This document shows, piece by piece, positions 15,892 to 25,338 of a stretch of 37,540 nucleotides of DNA. A model generated the notes under the pieces. It saw only the letters and a program-made list of their open reading frames with translations, had not been told where the DNA came from and searched no databases. Made by a program: the position numbers and the translations under genes. Source of the stretch: Tissierella_A sp964489715 (GTDB lineage Bacteria > Bacillota > Clostridia > Tissierellales > Tissierellaceae); assembly GCA_964489715.1 (NCBI GenBank), contig CAZBAK010000013.1, forward strand, positions 1 to 37,540. Reading direction: 5' to 3'. Position 1 is the stretch's first letter; each line of letters starts with the position of its first letter.

Positions 15892-17187
15892 TTGAGTATA
15901 ATAGTTGATGTATATGCAAGAGAGGTCTTAGACTCAAGGGCTAACCCTACTATAGAAGTAGAGGTAGTAACTGAGGCGGGAGCGTTTGGAAGAGCTTTAG
16001 TCCCATCTGGAGCATCCACTGGGGCATTTGAAGCTGTTGAACTAAGAGATGGTGATAAAAAAAGATTCTTAGGTAAGGGTGTAGAAACTGCTGTGGCAAA
16101 TGTAAATGAATCTATAGCAGATGAAATTATTGGTATGGAAGTATTCAACCAGGTAGAAATAGATAATCTCTTAATAGATCTAGATGGAACAGATAATAAA
16201 GCTAAATTTGGTGCAAATGCAATACTAGGAGTCTCTATGGCAGTAGCTATAGCAGCAGCTGATGAGCTTTGTATGCCACTTTATCAATATATAGGTGGTA
16301 TTAATGCAAAGGTACTTCCAGTTCCTATGTTAAATATCTTAAATGGTGGAGAACATGCAGATAACAATGTTGATATACAAGAGTTTATGATAATGCCTGT
16401 TGGAGCTAAGACATTTAAAGAAGCTTTGAGAATGGGTGCTGAAATATTTCATAACTTACAGTCTGTGTTAAAAGATAGAGGTTTAAATACTTCTGTAGGA
16501 GATGAGGGAGGATTTGCTCCAAATCTTTCTAGTAACGAAGAAGCACTTTCTACCATAGTTGAAGCTATAGAAAAGGCGGGTTATAAGCCAGGAGAAGAGA
16601 TAATGTTATCCTTGGATGTAGCTGCTACTGAAATGTATGACAAGGAAAGTAAAACCTATAATCTATCTGCTGAAGGTAAAAAACTTAATTCAGATGAAAT
16701 GATAGACTTCTATGAAGAAATGGTAAACAAATATCCAATTATATCAATTGAAGATGGATTAGATGAAGAAGATTGGGATGGGTGGAAAAAGCTTACTGAT
16801 AGACTGGGAGAAAGAATTCAAATAGTAGGCGATGATCTATTTGTAACAAATACTGAAAGACTTAAAAAAGGTATAGATCTTGGAATAGGAAACTCTATTT
16901 TAGTAAAATTAAATCAAATAGGTACTATTACTGAGACCTTAGATGCTATTGAACTTGCAAAGGTAAATGGCTATACAGCAGTTATATCTCATAGATCAGG
17001 TGAAACTGAAGACACGACTATAGCTGATTTAGCAGTTGCTTTAAATACAGGTCAAATAAAGACAGGAGCTCCTTCTAGGACAGATAGAGTAGCTAAATAT
17101 AATCAGCTCTTAAGAATAGAAGATGAGTTATGGGACACTGCAGAATATAGAGGTAAAAAGACTTTTTATAATTTAAAAAACAAATAA
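15892..17187 (+). CDS. eno: Enolase
   Basis: 431 aa, full length. Catalytic Glu205 (SVGDEGGFAPN) and Lys339 (LVKLNQIGT) and the Mg2+ ligands Asp242, Glu287 and Asp314 are in their expected contexts. The family signature SHRSGETEDTTIADLAV follows. It dehydrates 2-phosphoglycerate to phosphoenolpyruvate. The start is TTG at 15892 after AAAGGAGGAATAAA; the protein begins at the conserved position (IVDVYAREVLDSR). It is the last gene of the glycolytic operon, followed by a terminator. Confidence 0.97.
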   Translation: MSIIVDVYAREVLDSRANPTIEVEVVTEAGAFGRALVPSGASTGAFEAVELRDGDKKRFLGKGVETAVANVNESIADEIIGMEVFNQVEIDNLLIDLDGTDNKAKFGANAILGVSMAVAIAAADELCMPLYQYIGGINAKVLPVPMLNILNGGEHADNNVDIQEFMIMPVGAKTFKEALRMGAEIFHNLQSVLKDRGLNTSVGDEGGFAPNLSSNEEALSTIVEAIEKAGYKPGEEIMLSLDVAATEMYDKESKTYNLSAEGKKLNSDEMIDFYEEMVNKYPIISIEDGLDEEDWDGWKKLTDRLGERIQIVGDDLFVTNTERLKKGIDLGIGNSILVKLNQIGTITETLDAIELAKVNGYTAVISHRSGETEDTTIADLAVALNTGQIKTGAPSRTDRVAKYNQLLRIEDELWDTAEYRGKKTFYNLKNK

Positions 17188-17202
17188 GTATTAAGATATG
17201 AC

Positions 17203-17250
17203 AATAAGGGCTTCATAGTCTATGGAGCCCTTATTTCTTTGTTGTTTTTT
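17203..17250 (+). terminator. Terminator of the cggR-eno operon
   Basis: Stem AATAAGGGCT (17203-17212) / AGCCCTTATT (17226-17235), extended by a further five pairs (one G-T) around a 3-nt loop, then a T-rich tail to 17250. Confidence 0.85.
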
Positions 17251-17326
17251 TACTTACTATATGTTAGAATATTAATGTTAATAGAGTGTATAATTAATTG
17301 TTTAATAGCATTCAGGAGGTGTAATT

Positions 17327-17560
17327 ATGCAAACTTTCTTTTCAGTATTATTACTTGTATCAGCCTTAGGAGTAATTATAACTGTCTTGCTACAAGAAGG
17401 AAGTCAAGGGGGTCTAGGAGCTAGTATGGGTGGCTCAAGTGCTCCAGATTCAATGTGGAGTAGAAGTGGAGGAAAAACTAAAGAAGTTATATTAAAAAGA
17501 GCTACTATGATAGCGGCAGCAATATTTATGGTATCAACTTTGGTTTTAGCAGCTAAATAA
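17327..17560 (+). CDS. secG: Protein translocase subunit SecG
   Basis: 77 aa with two hydrophobic helices (about 2-22 and 55-75). Between them is the Gly/Ser-rich loop LLQEGSQGGLGASMGGSS, the hallmark of SecG. It assists SecYE/SecA-driven export in the membrane. ATG 17327 follows AGGAGGTG. A TATAAT at 17289-17294 is a candidate -10 with only a poor -35. The gene follows eno and precedes hppA by 17 nt; in clostridia the usual next gene is rnr. Confidence 0.93.
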   Translation: MQTFFSVLLLVSALGVIITVLLQEGSQGGLGASMGGSSAPDSMWSRSGGKTKEVILKRATMIAAAIFMVSTLVLAAK

Positions 17561-17577
17561 CAAGGAGGAACAGTTTA

Positions 17578-19578
17578 ATGAACATATTTTTAATTTCTGC
17601 GCCAATTATAGGGATATTGGCATTAATATTTGCTTTTTATAAAGCAGCTGGTATCAGTAAATTGGAACCAGGAAACGATCGTATGAAAGAAATAGCAAAG
17701 TATATTCAAGATGGGGCCATGGCTTTTTTATCAAGACAATATAGATCACTTGCTATCTTTGTAGCAGTTTTATTTGTTATATTGTGGTTAGTACCAAGTC
17801 TTGGATGGAAGGTAGCAGTTTGTTTTTTACTAGGAGCATTATTTTCAGGTATAGCAGGTTTTGTAGGAATGAGAGTTGCTACTAAAGCCAATGTAAGAAC
17901 AGCTAATGCTGCAATGACAGGTGGAATAAATGATGCATTAAATGTAGCATTCTCAGGTGGAGCAGTTATGGGAATGTGTGTTGTGGGACTTGGGCTTTTA
18001 GGAGTTGGGCAATTATACATTATATTTAGAGAACCAGAAATTATCACAGGTTTCGCTCTTGGAGCATCATCCATAGCACTTTTTGCCAGAGTTGGTGGAG
18101 GAATCTATACTAAGGCGGCTGATGTTGGAGCAGACCTTGTAGGTAAAGTAGAAGCAGGTATACCAGAAGATGACCCTAGAAACCCAGCAGTTATTGCAGA
18201 TAACGTAGGTGACAATGTTGGAGACGTAGCAGGTATGGGTGCTGATCTTTTTGAATCATATGTTGGTGCAATTATATCAGCTATTACACTGGGACTTATA
18301 GCATTTGGTGAAGAGGGAGCTATATTTGCTATAGCACTTTCGTCAATTGGAATAGTGGCTTCAATAATAGGTGTATTCTTTGTTAGAGGTGACGGTGATC
18401 CACAGAAATCACTTAATCGTGGTACACTTGTAAGTTCAGCAATTGTATTGATAGCAGGATTTTTCTTAAGTAATTATGTACTTAATTCATATAAGCCTTT
18501 TACAGCAATAGTAGCAGGACTTATAGTGGGACTTGTAATAGCAAAAATTACAGAATATTATACATCAGCAGATTACGCACCAGTTAAGAGAATAGCTAAA
18601 GAATCTGAAACTGGAGCATCTACAAATATAATAGGTGGTCTGTCAGTAGGTATGATAAGTACTGCAGGACCTATAATATTTATAGCTATTGGAATTATGG
18701 TTTCATATTTCTTTGCAGGTGGAGCAGAAAATGCAACTCATGGTCTATATGGTATATCTTTAGCAGCAGTTGGAATGCTTTCTACTGCCGGTATGACTAT
18801 AGCAGTAGACGCTTATGGGCCAATTGCAGATAATGCAGGTGGAATAGCGGAGATGTGTGGTTTACCAGAAGAAGTAAGAGATATAACAGACACGCTTGAC
18901 TCAGTTGGTAATACAACAGCAGCTATAGGTAAGGGATTTGCAATAGGATCAGCAGCACTTACTTCACTAGCACTTTTCTCTTCTTATACTCAAACAGTAG
19001 GACTTATATCAATTGACTTGACTAAGCCTTCAGTTATAGCAGGAGCTTTTATAGGTGGAATGCTACCATTCTTATTTGCGGCTATGACAATGGATGCCGT
19101 AGGTAAGGCAGCTTTTGCAATGATAGAAGAAGTAAGAAGACAATTTAGAGAAATGCCAGGTATAATGGAAGGTACACAAACTCCAGATTATGGAACTTGT
19201 GTAGATATAAGTACAAAATCCGCATTAAAAGAGATGATTATACCAGGAATACTGGCTGTGGTAGCACCAATAAGCATAGGACTATTATTAGGTGCTGAGG
19301 CACTAGGTGGACTTCTTGCAGGTGCACTTGTAACTGGAGTGCTTATGGCCATATTTATGTCTAACGCTGGTGGAGCTTGGGACAATGCTAAGAAGTATAT
19401 AGAAGATGGACATCACGGTGGAAAAGGTAGTGAGGCTCATGTAGCTGCAGTTACTGGAGATACTGTAGGAGATCCATTTAAAGATACTTCAGGACCATCA
19501 TTAAATATATTAATAAAATTAATGACTATTGTTTCACTTGTATTTGCAGGCGTATTTGGAAATGGAATATTATTTTAA
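17578..19578 (+). CDS. hppA: K+-dependent membrane-bound pyrophosphatase (ion pump)
   Basis: 666-aa polytopic protein with about 16 membrane helices. PPi-binding acidic motifs are visible: DVGADLVGKVE (about 182-192), DDPRNPAVIADNVGDNVGDVAGMGADLFES (198-227), and the C-terminal GGAWDNAKKYIE and GDTVGDPFKDTSGPS. It hydrolyses pyrophosphate to pump H+ and/or Na+ across the membrane. Residue 448 in GNTTAAIGKG is Ala, where K+-independent enzymes carry Lys, so it belongs to the K+-dependent class. Whether it moves Na+, H+ or both is not readable with confidence. ATG 17578 follows AAGGAGGAA. It is probably co-transcribed with secG and has its own terminator. Confidence 0.95.
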   Translation: MNIFLISAPIIGILALIFAFYKAAGISKLEPGNDRMKEIAKYIQDGAMAFLSRQYRSLAIFVAVLFVILWLVPSLGWKVAVCFLLGALFSGIAGFVGMRVATKANVRTANAAMTGGINDALNVAFSGGAVMGMCVVGLGLLGVGQLYIIFREPEIITGFALGASSIALFARVGGGIYTKAADVGADLVGKVEAGIPEDDPRNPAVIADNVGDNVGDVAGMGADLFESYVGAIISAITLGLIAFGEEGAIFAIALSSIGIVASIIGVFFVRGDGDPQKSLNRGTLVSSAIVLIAGFFLSNYVLNSYKPFTAIVAGLIVGLVIAKITEYYTSADYAPVKRIAKESETGASTNIIGGLSVGMISTAGPIIFIAIGIMVSYFFAGGAENATHGLYGISLAAVGMLSTAGMTIAVDAYGPIADNAGGIAEMCGLPEEVRDITDTLDSVGNTTAAIGKGFAIGSAALTSLALFSSYTQTVGLISIDLTKPSVIAGAFIGGMLPFLFAAMTMDAVGKAAFAMIEEVRRQFREMPGIMEGTQTPDYGTCVDISTKSALKEMIIPGILAVVAPISIGLLLGAEALGGLLAGALVTGVLMAIFMSNAGGAWDNAKKYIEDGHHGGKGSEAHVAAVTGDTVGDPFKDTSGPSLNILIKLMTIVSLVFAGVFGNGILF

Positions 19579-19581
19579 ATA

Positions 19582-19611
19582 AAAAAATCCCTCTTTAAAG
19601 AGGGATTTTTT
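19582..19611 (+). terminator. Terminator of secG-hppA
   Basis: Perfect 30-bp palindrome with a TCCCTCT/AGAGGGA core flanked by an A-run and a T-run; such symmetry can work in both directions. Confidence 0.9.
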
Positions 19612-19622
19612 ATATTTAATTT

Positions 19623-19651
19623 TTGAAAATATATATAAATATAGATAATAT
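19623..19651 (+). promoter_or_regulatory. Possible promoter of rnr-smpB
   Basis: TTGAAA (19623-19628) and TAATAT (19646-19651) with a 17-bp spacer. A second -10-like TATAAT is at 19685-19690 without a good -35. Both lie in a very AT-rich leader, so chance matches are possible. Confidence 0.35.
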
Positions 19652-19832
19652 AAAATCATGGATGTAAGATAAGTTCACATAGTATATAATGGATTTAGAT
19701 AGGCTAGAATATAGCTGAATTATATAAGAATAATATAAAAGATATAGTATATCGAGATATCTTACATCTTTTACAACAAAATGGGTAAGAATATATATGA
19801 TAAGAAAAAATATATATTTCAAGGAGGAAAAT

Positions 19833-21941
19833 ATGAGTATAAGAGAAAAAATAATAGAATTTATGTCAGATAAAGATTATAAGCCTATGTTAGCCCAAGA
19901 ACTCTTAGTAAAGTTTGAAATTCCTATAGAATTTAAAAGAGAATTTTTAAATATATTAAAAGATTTAGAAAGAGAAGGTAGAATAATAAGATCTTCTAAC
20001 GAAAGATATGGGAAAATAGATACAGATTACTTAGTAGTTGGTAAACTCCAAGGTCATGAAAGAGGATTTGGATTTGTCATGCCTGAAGACAAGGAAAGTC
20101 CAGATGTATATATATCGGCTGAAGCTATGAATGGTGCAATGCATGGAGATAAAGTAGTTGCAAATGTTATAAAAAGATCACAAGGAGGAAAGAGGCAGGA
20201 AGGAGAAATAATTAGGATATTGGAAAGGAAAAATAATTTTATTGTTGGTACCTATGAGGACAACAAAAACTTTGGTTTTTTAATTCCAGATAACCAGAAA
20301 ATATTTCATGATATATTTATTCCTAAATCTCGTTCTAATGGAGCTAAAAACGGTCAAAAAGTTGTAGTAGAAGTAACCAAGTGGCCAGAAAGAAGGAGAA
20401 ATCCAGAAGGGAAAATTTCAGAGATCTTAGGCTATCCAAATGAAATAGGTACCGATGTCCTATCCATTATTAGACAATTTGAACTACCTGAAGAATTTCC
20501 AGAAAAAGTAAAGAGATCTGCTGAAAATATTGAAGAGTATGTATCCCAAGATGAAATTATAAATAGAGTAGATTTAAGAGACTTAAAGACATTTACTATA
20601 GATGGAGCAGATGCTAAAGACCTAGATGATGCTATTTCCATAGAAAAACTAGAAAATGGAAACTATAGCTTAGGTGTTCACATAGCAGATGTGGCACACT
20701 ATGTAAAGGAAAATTCGCCATTGGATAAGGAAGCTTATAGAAGAGGAAATTCAGTTTATCTAGTAGATAGAGTAATACCAATGCTTCCTAGAGAGTTATC
20801 AAATGGTATTTGTTCACTAAATCCTAATTTAGATAGACTGTGTCTTTCAGTTACAATGGAAATAAATAAACAAGGCAAGGTACTCTCTCATAATATAGAG
20901 GAGACAGTTATAAATTCCAAGAAAAGACTTGTATATGAAGATGTTTCAGACTATTTAGAGGATAAAGATCCTGAGGCAATAGAAAAATTAGATGGTATCT
21001 TAGAAGAGCTAGATCTAATGGAAGAATTGATGAGTATATTGAAAAAGAAAAGAGAAGCTAGAGGAAGTATAGACTTTAACTTTCCAGAAACACAGATAAT
21101 ATTAGATGATAGAGGCAAGCCAGTGGAAATTAAAAAAGCTGATAGAAGAATTGCCAATAGGATGATAGAAGAATTTATGCTTATAACAAATGAAACAGTA
21201 GCAGAACAATTTTTCTGGGCAGATGTTCCCTTCCTCTATAGGATTCATGAAGAGCCATCACAAGAGAGGATGGACACCTTTAGTAAGTTTATATATAACT
21301 TAGGATATAAATTAAAGGGCAAAGAGATACATCCAAAAGATCTTCAAATCTTAACTGAAGAGATAGAGGGTAAAAAAGAAGAGTTAGTTATATCTACAAT
21401 GATGCTTAGATCACTTAAAAAAGCTAAATATAGTATGGAGCAAAATATACACTTTGGACTTGCGGCAGAATACTATTCTCATTTCACAGCTCCAATAAGA
21501 AGATATCCTGATTTGATGATTCATAGAATAATAAAAGATTTTATAAAGGGAAACTTAAATAATCATAAGCAGAACTCATTAAAAAATAATTTGCCTGAAA
21601 TAGCAGAGCACACTTCATTTACAGAAAGAATAGCAGAAGAAGCAGAAAGAGAAGTACAAGACCTAAAGATGACAGAGTATATGAGTGAGAGAATTGGTGA
21701 AGAATATGAAGGAATCATATCATCACTTACAAACTTTGGTATATTTGTACAACTTGAAAATACTATTGAAGGCTTGGTTCCATTTAGCCAAATGATAGAT
21801 GACTATTATCAATTTGATGAAGAGAACTTACAAATTATAGGAGAAAGAACTAAAAGAACTTATAATTTAGGAGATAAAGTTAAGATTGAAGTGGTTGGAG
21901 CAGATATAGCTAGAAGAAATATTGATTTCCAACTTATTTAA
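19833..21941 (+). CDS. rnr: Ribonuclease R
   Basis: 702 aa. An N-terminal winged-helix domain (about 1-65) is followed by cold-shock domains (about 65-220), the RNB catalytic domain with TIDGADAKDLDDAIS supplying the metal-binding Asp residues, and a C-terminal S1 domain (SLTNFGIFVQLENTIEGLVPFS). It degrades structured RNA 3' to 5' and works with tmRNA/SmpB in clearing non-stop messages. I chose ATG 19833, which follows AAGGAGGAAAAT, over the upstream in-frame ATG at 19797, which has no ribosome site. smpB follows 30 nt later in the same operon. The C-terminal Lys-rich tail seen in some RNase R proteins is absent. Confidence 0.95.
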   Translation: MSIREKIIEFMSDKDYKPMLAQELLVKFEIPIEFKREFLNILKDLEREGRIIRSSNERYGKIDTDYLVVGKLQGHERGFGFVMPEDKESPDVYISAEAMNGAMHGDKVVANVIKRSQGGKRQEGEIIRILERKNNFIVGTYEDNKNFGFLIPDNQKIFHDIFIPKSRSNGAKNGQKVVVEVTKWPERRRNPEGKISEILGYPNEIGTDVLSIIRQFELPEEFPEKVKRSAENIEEYVSQDEIINRVDLRDLKTFTIDGADAKDLDDAISIEKLENGNYSLGVHIADVAHYVKENSPLDKEAYRRGNSVYLVDRVIPMLPRELSNGICSLNPNLDRLCLSVTMEINKQGKVLSHNIEETVINSKKRLVYEDVSDYLEDKDPEAIEKLDGILEELDLMEELMSILKKKREARGSIDFNFPETQIILDDRGKPVEIKKADRRIANRMIEEFMLITNETVAEQFFWADVPFLYRIHEEPSQERMDTFSKFIYNLGYKLKGKEIHPKDLQILTEEIEGKKEELVISTMMLRSLKKAKYSMEQNIHFGLAAEYYSHFTAPIRRYPDLMIHRIIKDFIKGNLNNHKQNSLKNNLPEIAEHTSFTERIAEEAEREVQDLKMTEYMSERIGEEYEGIISSLTNFGIFVQLENTIEGLVPFSQMIDDYYQFDEENLQIIGERTKRTYNLGDKVKIEVVGADIARRNIDFQLI

Positions 21942-21971
21942 GAATAAAATGTTAGAATAGAAGGTGAAAAT

Positions 21972-22436
21972 ATGAAAGATAGTGGAATAAAAATTGTAGC
22001 AAGTAATAGAAAAGCCAGACATGAGTTTTTTATAGAAGATAGTTTAGAAGTTGGTATAGCCTTAAAAGGAACTGAGGTTAAATCCATAAGGCAAGGAAAA
22101 CTAAATCTAAAGGAAAGTTATGCTAGTATTGATAATGATGAGGTCTTTATAAATAATATGCACATAAGTCCCTATGACCATGGTAATATTCAAAATGTAG
22201 ATCCTATTAGAAAGAGAAAGTTACTTCTCCATAAAAGAGAAATAAGAAAGTTGAAACAAGAAACTACTGTTAAAGGATTGACACTTGTTCCATTAAAAGT
22301 TTATTTTAAAAATGGCAGAGTTAAAATGGAACTTGCAACAGCTAGGGGTAAAAAACTATATGATAAAAGGCATGATATAGCAAAGAAAGATGCAGAAAGA
22401 AGAATGAGACAGCACACAAGTGAAAAATATATATAA
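21972..22436 (+). CDS. smpB: SsrA-binding protein SmpB
   Basis: 154-aa small beta-barrel protein. N-terminal IVASNRKARHEFFIED, GIALKGTEVKSIRQGK and the basic C-terminal tail (KRHDIAKKDAERRMRQ) match the family; the tail enters the empty mRNA channel of stalled ribosomes. It carries alanyl-tmRNA to the ribosome for trans-translation. ATG 21972 follows AAGGTGAAAAT. The tmRNA gene is not next door but 7.8 kb downstream at 30218, with the second importer and four other genes between. Confidence 0.97.
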   Translation: MKDSGIKIVASNRKARHEFFIEDSLEVGIALKGTEVKSIRQGKLNLKESYASIDNDEVFINNMHISPYDHGNIQNVDPIRKRKLLLHKREIRKLKQETTVKGLTLVPLKVYFKNGRVKMELATARGKKLYDKRHDIAKKDAERRMRQHTSEKYI

Positions 22437-22451
22437 ATAAGCACATAATAT

Positions 22452-22502
22452 ATACTCTCCTAAATCAGATTAAAAATTTGATACAAGGAGAGTATTTTTT
22501 CT
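22452..22502 (+). terminator. Terminator of rnr-smpB
   Basis: Stem ATACTCTCC (22452-22460) / GGAGAGTAT (22487-22495), with a smaller ATCA/TGAT pairing inside the loop, followed by a T-run. Confidence 0.8.
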
Positions 22503-22626
22503 TTTTATTAGATTTTATCTTTAAATAGAGGAGAGAATATACTTTAAAAAGCTTATATGTATAAACTATACAAAAAAACATAAAAAACACTATGAAAACA
22601 AGGGGCATTTTGTGTTTATTTTTCAT

Positions 22627-22654
22627 TTGATTCATAGCCATTTAGGAGTATACT
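22627..22654 (+). promoter_or_regulatory. Candidate promoter of the second BMP importer operon
   Basis: TTGATT (22627-22632) and TATACT (22649-22654) with a 16-bp spacer, giving a leader of about 45 nt. I see no riboswitch aptamer or clear PurR-type site in the 22503-22707 region. Confidence 0.45.
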
Positions 22655-22707
22655 TAAAGTAGTAAGACAAGTTAGAATATTACAACAATATATATAGGAG
22701 TGATTCT

Positions 22708-24240
22708 ATGGAGCTAGATAAAGAACCAATTTTAAGGATGAAATCGATTTCAAAATATTTTGGAACATTTGCTGCCAATGAATCCGTAAATATGGAAGTG
22801 ATGAAGGGAGAAATCCATTCATTGCTTGGAGAAAATGGTGCTGGGAAATCTACACTTATGAATGTTTTATATGGATTATATAAGCCAGAAAAAGGTGAGA
22901 TAATATTCGAAGGTAAAAAGCTCAACTTAAATTCTACAAAGGATGCTATAGAAGCTGGAATAGGAATGATACATCAACATTTTATGTTAATACCAGTCCA
23001 TACTGTCTTAGAAAACATAATTATGGGCATGGGCAAGGAAAAAGGATTTGTAATAGATGAAGAAAAACTTAAAAAAGAAATAAGTGATATTGCAAATCAA
23101 TATGGAATGCAGATAAAACTTGATGCTAAAGTATCAGACCTATCAGTTGGAGAGCAACAAAGAGTAGAAATAGTTAAGGCGCTTTACAGAGGAGCTAAGC
23201 TATTGATAATGGATGAACCTACAGCTGTTTTAACTCCTCAAGAAACAGAAGATTTATTTGTAACTTTAAAAAACATGGCAGAGGAAGGAATGTCAATAAT
23301 ACTTATAACACATAAATTAAAAGAAGTAATGTCTGTTTGCAATAGAGTAACAGTATTAAGGGATGGTAGGGTTACTGAAAATATAAATATATCAGAAACT
23401 GATGAACTTAGTCTTACTAAAGCTATGATAGGTAGAGAATTAGTAGCAATTACCAGAGGTGGAAGGTGTGATCCAGGTGAAGCTATTCTGGAGTTAAAAG
23501 ACGTCTCCTACATTGAGGAAAATGGTAGTAAGGTTTTAAACAATATAAATATAAATGTTTGCCAAGGAGAAATATTAGGAATAGCTGGGGTAGATGGAAA
23601 TGGACAAAGAGAACTATCAGAAGTTATAACTGGGCTTATGCATCCAAGCTCAGGAACTATAAAGATAAATGGAGAAGAGATTAATAAAAAAAGTATATTT
23701 GAGATAATTGAGATGGGGGTAGGATATATACCAGAGGATAGGCATAAAAGAGGACTTATATTAGATTTTAGTGTAAGTGAAAATTTGATTTTAAAAACAT
23801 ATAATAAAAAACCATATAAGAAAAAATTATTTTTTAATTTTCCTCAAATTGCTAATTATAGTGATGATTTAATAGATCAATACTATATTAAAACAACTAG
23901 TAAAAATGCTTTAGCGAGAAAGCTATCTGGAGGAAATCAACAAAAAATAGTTGTAGCAAGAGAAGTATTTAAACTGCCAAAACTTCTTATAGCAGTACAA
24001 CCAACTAGAGGAGTGGATATAGGAGCTGCTGAATTTATTCATAAAAAAATCCTAAAAGCTAAAGAAGAAGGTGCAGCAATTCTTTTAATATCTACAGAAC
24101 TATCTGAGATCAACCTTTTATCAGACAGAATAGCTGTAATCTATAAGGGCGAAATAGTGGGAGAAGTTAAACATGAGGACTTTGAAGAAAATACTATTGG
24201 CCTTATGATGGCTGGAATTACGGAGGATGAAGCTATATAA
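22708..24240 (+). CDS. BMP/nucleoside ABC transporter ATP-binding protein (two ABC domains), second copy
   Basis: 510 aa, a paralogue of the ATPase at 2100 with the same double-ABC layout. The N-terminal half has Walker A GENGAGKST, signature LSVGEQQR and Walker B LLIMDEPTAVLTP. The C-terminal half has degenerate GVDGNGQRE, LSGGNQQK and a QPTRG Walker B. ATG 22708 follows AGGAGTGAT. It opens a four-gene operon in which the binding protein comes last, the reverse of the first importer. Its substrate may therefore differ in kind or affinity. Confidence 0.93.
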   Translation: MELDKEPILRMKSISKYFGTFAANESVNMEVMKGEIHSLLGENGAGKSTLMNVLYGLYKPEKGEIIFEGKKLNLNSTKDAIEAGIGMIHQHFMLIPVHTVLENIIMGMGKEKGFVIDEEKLKKEISDIANQYGMQIKLDAKVSDLSVGEQQRVEIVKALYRGAKLLIMDEPTAVLTPQETEDLFVTLKNMAEEGMSIILITHKLKEVMSVCNRVTVLRDGRVTENINISETDELSLTKAMIGRELVAITRGGRCDPGEAILELKDVSYIEENGSKVLNNININVCQGEILGIAGVDGNGQRELSEVITGLMHPSSGTIKINGEEINKKSIFEIIEMGVGYIPEDRHKRGLILDFSVSENLILKTYNKKPYKKKLFFNFPQIANYSDDLIDQYYIKTTSKNALARKLSGGNQQKIVVAREVFKLPKLLIAVQPTRGVDIGAAEFIHKKILKAKEEGAAILLISTELSEINLLSDRIAVIYKGEIVGEVKHEDFEENTIGLMMAGITEDEAI

Positions 24241-24273
24241 GATTTAACAAAAAAATTGATAGGGTGATGATAA

Positions 24274-25338
24274 TTGGATAACTTAAATAAGAGTAAAATT
24301 TTAAGTTTTGCAGTTCCAGTAATAGCTGTTTTTCTTGCTTTAACAGTTGGGAGTATATTACTTGTGTTTGTTAAGGTAAATCCCTTGCTTGCATACAGGT
24401 ACTTAATACTTGGTAATTTTACTAATATATATAATATAGGTGAAATTTTCGTAAAGGCTACTCCCATTATACTTACAGGACTTGCATTTACTTTTGCATT
24501 TAAAACTGGATTGTTTAATATAGGTGGAGAAGGTCAAATGTTTGCAGGAGCTATAGCTGCAGTATATGTAGGCCTTAAAACAGGCCATATGAGCCCCTTT
24601 ATAACTATAACACTTTGTTTTCTAGCAGCCCTAGTAGCAGGTGCCATATGGGGAATTATACCAGGTTTACTTAAAGCAAAATTTGGTTCTAGTGAAATAA
24701 TAGTTACCATAATGTTTAACTATATAGGATTATATCTTGTGAGTTATGTTGTAGATGGTCCCTTGAGAGAGTCAAGTGGATTTTATCCACAAACAGATAT
24801 GATTGGTAAAAATGCATTTTTACCATATTTTCTACCCGGAACAAGACTTCATATAGGTTTTATTATTGCCATAGTGCTTTCAATATTGACATATATAATT
24901 CTAAAGAAAACGCCATTTGGATACAAATTAAGAGCCGTAGGTCACAATCCTCATGGGGCAGAATATGCGGGAATAAGTATAAAAAAGAGTATAATATTAT
25001 CCATGGCTATAAGTGGAGCCTTGGCTGGAGTAGCAGGCTTTACTGAAATTGGTGGAATACACCATAGACTTTTAGATAATTTTTCTGTAGGAGTTGGATT
25101 TGATGGTATAGCTGCAGCCCTTTTAGGAGGAGCGCAACCTATAGCTGTTATACTATCATCCGTACTTCTTGGTATGCTAAAGACAGGTGCCAATGCAATG
25201 CAAAGAGGTGTTGGAGTACCTGCTAATATTGTAAACATAATTCAAGCTTTGATTATACTATTTGTATTAGCTGGAAATATGTTAAAACCAAAAATAGAAA
25301 CAATCTTAGAGCGTAAGAAAGGAGGGCTAACGAAATGA
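24274..25338 (+). CDS. BMP/nucleoside ABC transporter permease 1, second copy
   Basis: 354-aa membrane protein, the longer permease of the pair. It shares FAFKTGLFNIGGEGQMFAG and GYKLRAVGHNPHGAEYAGI with the permease at 3628. About 8-10 hydrophobic helices are visible, with a basic C-terminus. The start is TTG at 24274, preceded by AGGGTGATGAT at 24261-24271. Its stop overlaps the start of the next gene by four bases (ATGA). Confidence 0.92.
   Translation: MDNLNKSKILSFAVPVIAVFLALTVGSILLVFVKVNPLLAYRYLILGNFTNIYNIGEIFVKATPIILTGLAFTFAFKTGLFNIGGEGQMFAGAIAAVYVGLKTGHMSPFITITLCFLAALVAGAIWGIIPGLLKAKFGSSEIIVTIMFNYIGLYLVSYVVDGPLRESSGFYPQTDMIGKNAFLPYFLPGTRLHIGFIIAIVLSILTYIILKKTPFGYKLRAVGHNPHGAEYAGISIKKSIILSMAISGALAGVAGFTEIGGIHHRLLDNFSVGVGFDGIAAALLGGAQPIAVILSSVLLGMLKTGANAMQRGVGVPANIVNIIQALIILFVLAGNMLKPKIETILERKKGGLTK

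Noticed and set aside
17239..17424. Open frame overlapping the secG start in another frame
   Set aside because: It has no ribosome site and includes the eno terminator tail; secG in the alternative frame is certain.
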